Program-made: the position numbers and the translations under genes
Shown here: positions 49,701 through 60,640 of the stretch, in pieces
How positions within the stretch are numbered: position 1 is the first letter of the stretch
How the letters are laid out: each line of letters starts with the position of its first letter
DNA from: Clavelina lepadiformis
Taxonomy: Eukaryota > Chordata > Ascidiacea > Aplousobranchia > Clavelinidae
Length of the DNA stretch: 64,000 nucleotides
Assembly (NCBI RefSeq): GCF_947623445.1
Contig: NC_135244.1
Coordinates: 13,454,860 to 13,518,859 of the forward strand
Reading direction: 5' to 3'
The notes under the pieces: generated by a model
Database searches by the model: none
What the model was told of the DNA's origin: nothing
Seen by the model: the letters and a program-made list of their open reading frames with translations, nothing else

Positions 49701-50479
49701 ATCGGATGTTTGCTGAGAAATGTGTCATGATATTTCCACCATGTAATTTTTTTTAAATGTCTGCTGAGTACATTCCAGTTAGTGTTTGCCAAACGTTCCA
49801 CTATATTGAAAACTAGATGTCGCGTGATGCAATGCAACAAACACTAAAATGGCCGCACGCGAACTCTGTTGAATTTTTGGTGATTTTTCATTGCACGCTG
49901 ACGATTTTCAAGAGTGATTTTATCCACTAACTTTGCTTTTAAATTACAAGTTGCTATTAAAATGTCACTAAAATCGCGTTTAGAAAGGCATCACTAAAAC
50001 CCGGTGAACCGCGTTAATGTCATTGCAACAGTGTAAAGCTTGGTAACGGTCATGTTTGCAATGTGATATTACTGCCTGAAAACATTATTGACTTTAATGT
50101 TGTATTTTTTATACCACAAACTTTTTCTAGTGTTTAAAGTTTGTTCTACCATAGTTTGACTATTGTTAACGAACACATAAAAAACTGGCTTAGGTAAACT
50201 AAACGCCCATGGTTTTTCCCACATAGTTTTCTGTGCAAATGTGCTTTACTGGTATGATAAACATTGTTGATTATTCATATTTTTCAATTAGCTAAACCTC
50301 TTTGCAAGTACGCGGTCATTTATTTTGTGATTAAAAGTAATAACAAGCAATCATTAAGTTGCAGTATAGCAAGCAGCACGAAACATGTAAAGGTTACAGA
50401 CAAACAAATTACAGATAAAACTTATGGACCGCCAATAACTTGAACATAAAAAAGCGCGAGAAATAAATAAAATGCAAAT
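37800..50479. other. 12.7-kb intergenic region between FoxI genes 1 and 2
   Basis: No recognisable exon, RNA gene or clear transposon. Most is AT-rich; about 42050-42850 is richer in GC and CpG than its surroundings and has longer open frames on both strands, but none resembles a known family. As the upstream region of FoxI gene 1 and the 3' region of gene 2, it probably carries regulatory DNA (inference only). Confidence 0.45.
50319..50324 (-). other. Candidate poly(A) signal of FoxI gene 2
   Basis: AATAAA on the minus strand, 156 nt after the stop codon of FoxI gene 2. Confidence 0.35.
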
Positions 50480-53400
50480 TTATATCTTTGGATATTGTCT
50501 ATGAATTAAAGTATTTACACTAAAATTGAACGGACGCTGCTGAGTGTGCTGCGCTTGCAAATGAGCTTGGTATTGAGGAGGAGACGTCACGGATGACGAT
50601 ATCCCTGAAGCTGAAAGACCATGACCGAAACCATATGGGTTGGAGTAGTGGGAGGTGGCTTGGCCCACTTGAGGGTTGGGATAAGACGAGTTATTTGAGA
50701 AACCTGCATACCGCATCATGTCCAGGTGGCTTTGGTTTGATGCTGCTCGAAAATCGGGAAGTATACTTGAAGTAACTGCTCTACTGATTTCCCCTTCGCC
50801 AACCAGGCTCGAATGATTATTTTGTTGTTGTTTGCTGTTCGTTTGGCTCTGATATTGCTGTTCAATTTGGTTTTGCATTACGTCATAACCCGATTCTTTT
50901 GTGTGCGTAGTAGGAGACGAAAGCGCTTGCTGATGTTCTTGCATGCTCAAATCGTGGTTTAAGGTATATCCTCCTACCCCGCTGACTTCCGTCATGCTGG
51001 TTACCTCCGCATCCTGCATCGGTGACGGATGCTCGATGTTGTGTTGCTCATGGGTAGGTTGCAACAAACCAAGTTCGTCGCGTCTTTGATCGCCAGTTCT
51101 ACTGTAACCTGTGTCATCATCGGAAAACTTGTGTGACAATGAGGATGCGGCGTAGGATGCCGCGGTAGAATAGCAATGAGGTATTCGGGGCAGATTAAAA
51201 TCTTCTGGTCGGTCTCCCTTCGTTTCCCCTGTCTGATCGCGTCGCTTTCGTCGTCGCCTGTCAGAAAAGAATACAAGTTTTTGTCATTTTTTGTAAAAAC
51301 AATCATCGGCATTGTAAAATCTGCAGCAAACGGTGCATAAGTCATTAAGTCGATAGATATAATCTAAACTATGCACCGCGTCGCACTTTTCTTGGAAACC
51401 GTGCCGCTTAATCAGCTCGTCTACGTAAGAAAGTTTGCTCGGGTCATTGTCAGGCGTGTTGATGAAATTTGACTTAGCTTCAATTAATACAAACCTAATC
51501 AGCTTAAGCACTCCGTTTACTTAAACAGTGTTAAAGAGCCGGCCAAGTTTCGTGGTGAAAGATTGACGCAGGTCGGCAAAATAGCGTTGGTTTAAATAAA
51601 GTTCACTCGCCCCATGCAATGTCACGCCGTGACGGGACAGCTTACACGATCGTCATACAAGAGTCGGCGTATTGCGTAGATATCGCGATTACGCTTTGGA
51701 TTTATGTGTTTGTCTCGGCCAGATATCGCGTAAACTGCGATAACTGCACCGTTTATTTTGTACACAAACCTGCTCCCGGCATAAATAATGCGGTCAAATT
51801 GATTCGTTTAGAAAACTTTCGGCGACGATTTTATTGAATGAAGTATAAGTGTTCCATATTATGTTTAATAATTGTAATCTTCTGTCACTGCTTTTTTAAG
51901 TTATCATTTCGCCCATACAAACCAAACTGCTTTTTATACTTTTTACTTCAAAACTTCAAATATTTTTGGTGGTTTCGGTAATATCTTCTGCTTTGGCAAT
52001 TTTAGTCGCAGTCTTTTAGCTATTCCAACCGGAGGCATTTTATCTGAAAGGTTTTACAGCCAATTAACGGACGTTATTTTGTAAACAAACAACAGACTTC
52101 GATGCCATATTTGAAAGTCAAAACTGTGATGAGGCGATAAGAGTTAATGCGAATTAATTAAATTTCCACGGTAACGTTAAACATGTCCTGTTCGAAATGT
52201 TTTTTTGTGAAAACGTTTTGAAAAGGTTTTTGTCATTTAAGTAAATCCGGAAGGCTGAGTTCTTTGCTTCTGTGCCTTTCTGCTATTGAATTTTGCAACT
52301 ATGTTACGGAGTTTGATTGCCAATAGCGTTAGGAAGTCGTGTTGTAACCAAATGTCGCGACGCGGCTACCTTTCTGATTTTTCTCACAAAAACCGATCGC
52401 GCTTTTTTACAAAAAATGTAAAACCGAATAACATTAATTTATGATTATAAAAACTTTGCCTTGATTAATTTATACCAAAACCTTTACGAAACATCGTAAA
52501 GGGTTTTCACTTTTTTCCAGACAAATTTATAAACACCCACCTACCATAACTTTGTCCGCTAATATATTTCATGACACAAGGGGCCGACTCTAACGTAAAT
52601 CAAAGTGCAAAGAGATGTCAAGAAGTTAATTATCTGTCGCCTTATTAGTGTAGAAGAAATTAGCCAGCTGATCGTTATCATATAATTCGACGAAGCACCA
52701 ACGAACTTCTCTATTCACGATTATTATTAATGTATATGCTGTTTTTAAGTCGGGCGCAGCGTCACCGTCGGTAATTACGATTAGGTGAGCTTTAATCCGC
52801 TTAGTATCGTCGTAAACTGTTTACCGATAAATTTCCTCAGCTCACCACTACTGTTTATGGCCGAGTTTACGCTCACCAAAGTTGTCATTGGATTTGCATT
52901 ACAAATGCCCCAGGAAACGCTATGCTCGAGTATGTCGCGTTCCTGCTACATTGCGCACCGGATTTGACCGGGTGTTAATATGTTGTTGTTTAACTTTTTC
53001 GTGTTAATCAAACTTTATCTATTATATACTTTTTATAATCCTGTTGGTTGGTACTCACATATACCAATTATCCTTGAACAACGCTATCTCTGTCGATTTT
53101 GATATTGAAAGCAAATTATTACGTCACCTTCATTCAAAAGACAAAATGGCGTCGCGAGTTCAGACTTACAGTCATCAGCATTGAGTTTTATCATTACAGT
53201 ATTTAGTTTTTGACAAATATATAAACACAGTTAACATGTTAAGAAAAGTTGTCTACAGAAGTAAACTAAGTTGTTTATTACACACCTGAAGTTTCCGTTG
53301 TCGAACATTTTCTCGCAGTTTGGGTCAAGAGCCCAATAATTTCCTTTGCCCGGATCGTCTTCATCCCTGGCCACTTTCTTGAAGCAATCGTTTAACGACA

Positions 53401-53986
53401 AATTGTGCCGAATGGAGTTTTGCCAGCCGGCTCGGCTTCGCTTGTAGAAGGGAAAATTTTCAGCGACGTAGGTATAAATGCCAGCTAGCGTCAGTTTCTT
53501 TTCCTTGGAATTTTGTATCGCCATGGCGATTAGTGCAGAATAAGAATATGGTGGCCTCACCATTTTGAAAAGTTCCGTTTGACTCGATAATGAGAGCCAA
53601 GGGAAGTCGGAGCTGAATCCAGGAGAATGATGATGAGTGGGATGATGTGCAAAAAAATTACGCTGGCCTGCCACTGCCACAGCGGCGGCGGCGTGATGAT
53701 GTCCAGGACCGTAGCCTTGATAGTATGACGAATTGTAGGGATTACTAGCAGCGGCCGCCCACAAGTATGGATTAGTTGATGCCCCATTCGAGTATTCCAG
53801 TGGGTAATGACCATGGTGAGAAGACCTTGTGCCATGCATGTGAACATTTCCAGCTTGGTATAAATTTTCGTAAACCGATGGAACTTCTACTATTTCTTGC
53901 GCCGCGGGCGCGTGTGTTTGCGCTGAAGGAAACGAAGGATTCATGATGGCTGATGCAGGGACTAGACGACGATCAACTAGTACCAT
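50480..53986 (-). CDS. FoxI forkhead transcription factor, gene 2
   Basis: Two exons on the minus strand, 53986-53286 and 51257-50480, give 492 residues. The intron (2028 bp) lies at the same phase-2 Arg codon as in gene 1. The first in-frame ATG is at 53986; a second at codon 15 (MNPSFPSAQ) is also possible and would shorten the protein by 14. Layout: a His/Ala/Tyr-rich N-terminus, the FoxI lead-in [17 protein letters not shown], the forkhead (about residues 143-234, [20 protein letters not shown] ... [18 protein letters not shown]), then RRRRKRRD, an EDFNLPRI element like DFNLPQI of gene 1, a Gln/Ser-rich region and the tail [16 protein letters not shown]. Genes 1 and 2 are sister paralogs. 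It should bind DNA as a sequence-specific activator or repressor; its tissue cannot be read from the sequence. Confidence 0.94.
51258..53285 (-). other. Intron of FoxI gene 2
   Basis: 2.0 kb with GTGTGT donor and GACAG acceptor on the minus strand. No exon, repeat or transposon was recognised inside. Confidence 0.6.
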
Positions 53987-56671
53987 ATTTTACAACGGTT
54001 ATCTACAGGATAGCTGCTTATTTTAGCAATAAAAATTAAAGTTATTACATATATTTTGGAATATTACCAAAGTTGGTATTAATTTCCATCATCTTTAAAA
54101 ACCTATGTGCTGGCGAACCCTCATGTAGGACTACAATAATTTTAAACGTATAATTTACAAATTACGTCCTTCGCTTTGGCTATTTCTGACAGACTGCGGT
54201 CGATTGATTTTCAAATCACCTTTTATAAGTTTGTTTTCTCCCTTCTCTTTTCCAACCACTTGATTTGCTTCCCACTGTGGCACAAGGGGTGACATTTGAT
54301 ATCTTTGCTATAGCAGACTATTTTCAAAATCAAATAGACCATAATTTAGTGAACGTATGAGAGTCTGTGCTATTCAAAATACCCACATCGTTAAAGTCGG
54401 CGTTCAGTGGGTTTCATGCATGATCTGTTATTGCAATTTCAACCAAGCTGCGGCATCTCATCCAATATTGCCATGATCAAGAAAAGTTTAATGTCGTAGA
54501 CCAGCGCAATCTACGCCGTATTGCCAGCATGCGGATGAAAGTTTCATATTTCGTGAAATTGGATAGCACGATTTAAAAAAATGTTGAATTATAATGCTAT
54601 TGGTTAACTATAAAGATAAAAATAGTGTTTTCTCAAAGTAGGCCTAAGTGAGTATATGTTGACAAATTTAGTTAAGCTTAATTGCGGTTTAATATTTTAT
54701 GAAGCATCGATTAGCTTTTTGTAACCTATAACATAACCTCATCATGAATGATTTTTTAAGTTGCTTAAACAGTTTAAGAAGATGAAAAATCAGCTATCCT
54801 TAAGTAAAAATTCTCCCACGCTTAGTTTTCCCGCTACCGTAACGCTATCGAGGGGATTTTTTGATTGCCTTGCCGCCCTTCACAAAAAAATAACACCATG
54901 AGATAATCTTTTTTGAACATGTTTTGACAAATTTGCGGCAGAAGTGTCAATAGATAACCATTTCCATTAGCAGAAGTCGATTAGCAGACCGAAAGTTTCC
55001 CCCGCACATGGTCGGCAATATCAAAGTTTCGGTGTGATCAAAAGCAACAAAGTTTGTTAATGATTCCATACAATACTTTAAACAGCAGGTTTGTCACGCC
55101 CACCCTTGTGTCAGTGTTATTATAGATTACATACGATTGGCTAATGCTTAAAGTTAGCAAAACTACCTGTTCACTTAGACGTGCCACCTATTTTAATCTT
55201 TATAATCGCGACGAGGGTCTATAGACGGTGAGTTTTTGTGTCTAGTTAAGCTTGGGGAAGGAGGTAAGGCATTTTCGCATCGCTTAATTGTGGACGGATC
55301 ATATAACGATGACGCGACGTTATGTGATCATATCCGCTTTTATCGCAGTGGAGGACTTTAAAGTTTGCTAGCTTCCCATACGTTGCAGGAAATGCATCTA
55401 TTTATTTTATGCTTGTCCCGGACGCATTTAACGCCTTTTTCACTCAACCGTTTTGGTAAATGTTGCTATTTTGGTCGGTTTAAAGATACCACCTGCATAA
55501 TTTGGTAAAACATAACTTTCTTTATGAATGTCTATTTTTTTAGGAATTAAGAATAGCTTGGCATAGTTACTGTGGAGAAGTTCTTCTTGTATATTAAAGA
55601 ATACATATCATACAACATATCAGTATAATATAGCACGGTAAAGAGATAATGTATTTGCAATGCGACGTGTCCTGTATTTTTACGCTTTGAACACTTGAAA
55701 ATTTAGAACCATGATGAAGTAGCAAGAAATGTACTATGTAGCTTCTTATATACACATAGATGCCAATGGTAATTAAACTGAAAATCCACCACACGCATTA
55801 AAGCACAGGTTTCATAACATAACTTTGATTTATAAACACATTTATATGCATATTGCTGTACAACTGTAGCATAACACTGAAAAAGATGCGTTGGTGCTCC
55901 GCTAAATATAAGTAAATCTTAAGAGGAAATGATACAAACAAAAGTTGAAAGAAACAAAACAGAATGGTAAAACGTAATTAAATATATTTCCTCGCAAAAC
56001 AATTTGCAATTTTTTAATAGGAATCATACATAAATCCGTAATGATACCTATGTTGGTATTCTGCGCGAACTACACAAAAGGAAACTCTCCACAACAAAAA
56101 GCGGAAAATCCTTACAAGTAGAAGATATATACTCTCAGGTAATACCTATTAATAACGAAAGTGGAACATAAAAGCAAGTACGCGCAAACACAAGAGCGTT
56201 TCGCTTGAAAACAATAATTTCATGATATGTTGCAAAATGCGAACTACAATTAACACGTTGCAAGAAGCTTTCACATGATTGCTGAAAACTGTGCAAAACC
56301 GCATGTCTTTAAAAGATTTCAAATAATTATTTCGCATAACACTACAAAAATGTTAGAAACACTTTTTACAAGAAAAAGCAATTAATTGAAAACTACTACC
56401 ATAAATATAGCTTAATCCGGTTATTTTAAGATTACAGATTTAATAATGCCAGTATATAGTGGTTACGCAATACACGTGTGATTTATATTAAACAAGGTTA
56501 AAAATTGTAGCTTTAAATAACTAGAGCTTGTTCTTTTGAAGTGCATATGCTGTTACCAAAGTTAAATACAAAAGGTAAAACTGTTTGAGCAACTAACTGG
56601 GTAATACTTGTACAATAAATGTATTATTAGCTAGGACGAAGCAAAAAATGCTATTTTTTCCAGAGCTTCGA
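53987..56671. other. Intergenic region between FoxI genes 2 and 3
   Basis: 2.7 kb holding the gene 2 promoter side and the gene 3 3' flank. No gene or repeat was recognised. Confidence 0.5.
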
Positions 56672-59052
56672 TCAACCCGGTCTGTAACTTACTACGCCTT
56701 GTTTATTTGAAGCTTTATTTGTCTTGCTTTGTTGTAACGGGTCTTCTTCCTTTGAAGGATGTTGCAGTTCCGCTTTACTGTCAATATGCGTCGCCACATG
56801 GACGCTGGCTTCGTGCTTGGCCAAATTTCCTACCCGCTCTTCAACAGAATTATTTGATGCGGAAAATCTGCTGCTAGGATCAAACAATCCTGAGGTAGGC
56901 AGTTTTTGAGGAGCATCTGGGGAGAGGTTGCCTCCATGCAGTGAAAGCTTCTCTTTGTTGATCTTATTGGTACTACCTCCCTCGTTTCGATAACGTCCAT
57001 TGCGTTCTGCTCTTAAGTTTTTAGGGCAGATTCCGGCTGGCTCTACGGCCCTTTCTCGCAAGCTGTTAATGTCCCTCATTTCCACCCTACGACGACGCCT
57101 TCGTCTGCGAAATCAACGAATAAATAAGTTAAACTAGGCCTATTTACGAACATAGCAACGATTAATTATTACTGTTTTTCATAAAATCAGATATGTAGCC
57201 TGCTGATATATGTTATCAGTTACCTGAAATTTCCATTGTCGAACATTTTTTCACTTCCAGGATCTAACATCCAATAGTTTCCTTTTCCAGGATCATTGTC
57301 ATTTCTTGGAACTTTCTTGAAACAGTCATTGAGAGAGAGATTGTGCCGAATAGAATTTCTCCAGCCTGCCTTACTGTTCTTATAAAACGGAAAATATGTA
57401 ACTACGTAATGATATATTTGTCTCAACGTCATACGTTTTCCTGGACTGTTTTGAATTGCCAAGGCAATTAGAGCTGAATAGGAGTACGGTGGTCGGTTGC
57501 TTAAGTCGCTAGTTTGATTGTGTACTGGCTTTAAGGTAGGTTTCAAGGGCGATGTCTCTCCAATGGGTGTAGATGTTCCTCCCCTACGTTTTCCGTGTGT
57601 TGAAGAACCCAGCAATGTAGGTTGTCTGCTGTTGCCCAAATGCGACACTCTATTTTCTCTTATGCACCGAGGACCAAAAACTTTACTACAGCTGAGAGAC
57701 GCACTATCTTCGAGATGGATATTTTTGTCAGAATGTACTACATTTGTTGATGTGTTGCTATCTCCTACATAAGACAGCAAAGGAAGTTTTGATGCGAGGC
57801 TACTTGAAAAATCTGTATCTGCTTTATTACTGTCCAGCGCAATGTTTTCTTCTTCTGATCCCCATGCATTGTTAAACTGATCTACATCTAGATACAGCTG
57901 TTTATGACCGGGGTATATCGTATAGTCTTTTTCTGGCCAAACCTTACGCTCATTGTCCATACATTGAATGGCGTCATTTTGCTCCATGTAATCATAGCTC
58001 GGCATATATTTGTCCATCTTTCCAAAAGAAGCAAGTCTATCGCCTTGATAATAATCTATGTTTTCCCATGAAAACATGTTTTGACAGTTGGACATGCTGT
58101 GTTCCAGATCCCCTCTGGCATGTTCCTCTTTGTTGACGACAGGGCTCGGTATGTCTGCAGAGGCAGATACAGTAAGATCCGATAAGGATGCGGTATTTTC
58201 TAAAAGCGGAGATAAACATGCTGGTTCCTTGCTCCACTGGTCGGAAAATGGATAGTAAGATTGCACTTGCGCATCTTGCTCTGGGGACAAGGAAGGAGTC
58301 AACCCACAGCTGGAGTTTGATCTTCCTGAAGATAATGACTGCAAACTGTTTCGCCTCGCATAGTGATCCAAATGGTCAAGCACGTTGTTGTCACCTACCG
58401 TTGCGTTGTAATGGTGGAAGGTGTTTGTCGGCACGTTATGGCTTTTGGTAACATCAAAGGCGCTGTTAATGTGATGGAAAAAGTTTGAAGAACTTGTTAC
58501 CTGTTGCCCGTTGTGAATATCAAACGCACGTACTTCAATATGACTTTCCAACCGGTTATCACTCTGCTGCTGTGGAAATGGTAAAAATGACGGACAGGCT
58601 TCGCTTACAATCTTCGACATACTATGAGGATCTTCTGTTGACATCAAATTAAAGTGGGTAGTTTTGCACGTGGCTTGTAGAGAAGCACAACTGTTGCTCA
58701 TGTCAATTTTTTCCAAGCAACCGTCCGCCATGGCAACCGCTGTATTGAATGGGTTATCTTGCTCATCGGGGTAAGCGAAGTTTATTTCCTGCGACTGTTT
58801 TCGCGCTGGTTCGTGACGAACGCTGCCGAGTTGAATCATTTTCATGCCAGGTAAAATTTTATTTTGAAGATTTGTATCAAAATGTTGCTGCGGATGCTCT
58901 AAATCGTTTTTATGCGCAAAGTTTTCTTTGTGGTAGGAAAAATTTTTGTAATCCTTCACATCACGGATAGCACTGCCACATGCTGATGTTGGATTCAGGG
59001 TGTGGTAACAGTCAAATATCGCAGCTGTTTCTGCCATGTTTGCAATGTGCAA
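56672..59052 (-). CDS. Divergent FoxI-like forkhead factor, gene 3
   Basis: Two exons on the minus strand, 59052-57224 and 57104-56672, give 753 residues. The 119-bp intron is at the same phase-2 Arg codon as in genes 1 and 2, which is the best evidence that all three share an origin. The forkhead is at about residues 519-610 ([20 protein letters not shown] ... [20 protein letters not shown] ... [20 protein letters not shown]), followed by [11 protein letters not shown]. The 518-residue N-terminus is rich in Ser, Asn, His and acidic residues and resembles nothing I know. The WLSLSSQ...LFKMV lead-in and the FSVNxLIHR tail of genes 1 and 2 are missing. Forkhead changes relative to them include W-R for W-Q before NSIRHN and PGSEKMF for PNCEKMF. 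It could be classed as a fast-evolving FoxI; a tree is needed. The start ATG at 59052 is the first in frame, and a second at codon 6 (MAETAAIF) is possible. Confidence 0.88.
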
Positions 59053-60640
59053 AAAGCTTGTCCGTTCTGTTGCAGTACCAGTTTATTGCACCTTGCATTG
59101 AGTTAGTTTAAAATGTACCGTTTCTTATCGCATTTTACAAACTTTATTTACATATTTTTGTCTATGTTGACTAAGAAACAACATAACATCCATTATAAAA
59201 ATAGAGCGTTTGAAATCCTATCATAGGAACAAAACGCTGCAGACTACGTCCATGCCAGAGTTTAGCGTATGAATTACTATTTTGCACATTACTGTTGCTG
59301 CATTTGCAAATTTCATAAAATGAATAATACCTTCCTACATATGATGGGCAACACACTATATCACGGAATATGGACTACCTGGTTCTGTGTTGTTCTGACT
59401 AAAGTTTATAAAGCGAGTGACCAGTTTCAACGTGGCATCTTATTCAAAAAAGTATTCAAGTATTTGCAATAATCAGTTTGCCCCTAACGTTAATCGAAAA
59501 ATATTCTTAACACTTATCATATAGCTGCTTCTCAACGTTAGGAGCAGCCGTTTTTGACCAGTTCAAAATACGTTTAATTCAGTGATGTAAGCAACAGACA
59601 AAGGAAAACTGCACAAAGCCTCTTATATATGCGTTTCGCTTTTAAATTATCTCGCCTAACAATCACAAAATCACATCTTATCTGTATGACAGTGTCTATA
59701 TCCTACGCTTCTGACAAATACGCGTCCGGTTAGAGCTAGCTCATTGTACAAAAATTCTTCTTTACCTACGTATCGTTGTGCATGTACGCTTCTTCGCCGA
59801 ACAGCAGCTTGGTTCCTCGCCCACATCGCACTCCGACTCATTTCCTTTGCGTAATATGCCCTGGATGAGTGCTCGAACTCTATCTGGTGGTGTGATAACA
59901 TGTTATGGTGCTAAATGCAGGCTTGAAATGGCATTTTTGAATCGATGATTTGCATTAGTCGGATGTGTTATTCATTACAAATGATAGTCCAAGCTAAAAG
60001 GTGAAAACGGCGATGGGTCTTGCTTTATTTTTTCAATTGTCGTATATGCTTTGTTGGAGTTAGTACCATCTAAATGCACTACTCGGCAAGCAGCACGCTG
60101 ACCCAATCGTTGTCAACGGAAAAAGCGGAAGCGTTCGCGCAACGGAAGTGCTTCGTCGAGTCTTTTTTCTCTTGCCGGTATCATTGTTATTTCTTTCTTT
60201 CTCTTGCTCCAGCGCTTTATTTCCTAATTTCTCCTCCTGTCATTTACGTTGTCAGACCTGCGCGTGTCCAACATTTCTACGTTTGCACCATTTAAAATAC
60301 TTGAGTGGAGAATACACCGATTTCTCCCGATATTTGCTGCGTGAAATGATTAGTTTTGTCTGCTGCACATCGCCACAGTTACATGTTTTATTTCATCCAT
60401 TGTAAGTATGCTCAGTGCTAAGCGGTGTTGTACAGACAAACATTGTTCAAAAGACGCCACACGATTTCATCAACAGTCACAAAACCTACACATTGTGCGA
60501 TGATAAAACAGAGCATATACTTGTACTCGAAACGTATCCTCAGCTTAAATGAACGTGTTACAGTATGTATAACGCACATTAACAACAAAAACAACAACTG
60601 TCTTAAGATAGTAATGTCCATTAAGTTGGCATAATGCATT
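59053..60640. other. FoxI gene 3 upstream region / light-chain 3' flank
   Basis: Holds the promoter side of FoxI gene 3 and the 3' UTR of the light-chain gene; an AATAAA on the minus strand at 60387-60392 fits a light-chain poly(A) signal. No other gene was recognised. Confidence 0.5.

Noticed and set aside
57518..58970. Several plus-strand open frames of 60-90 residues
   Set aside because: They are antisense shadows of the long FoxI gene 3 exon.
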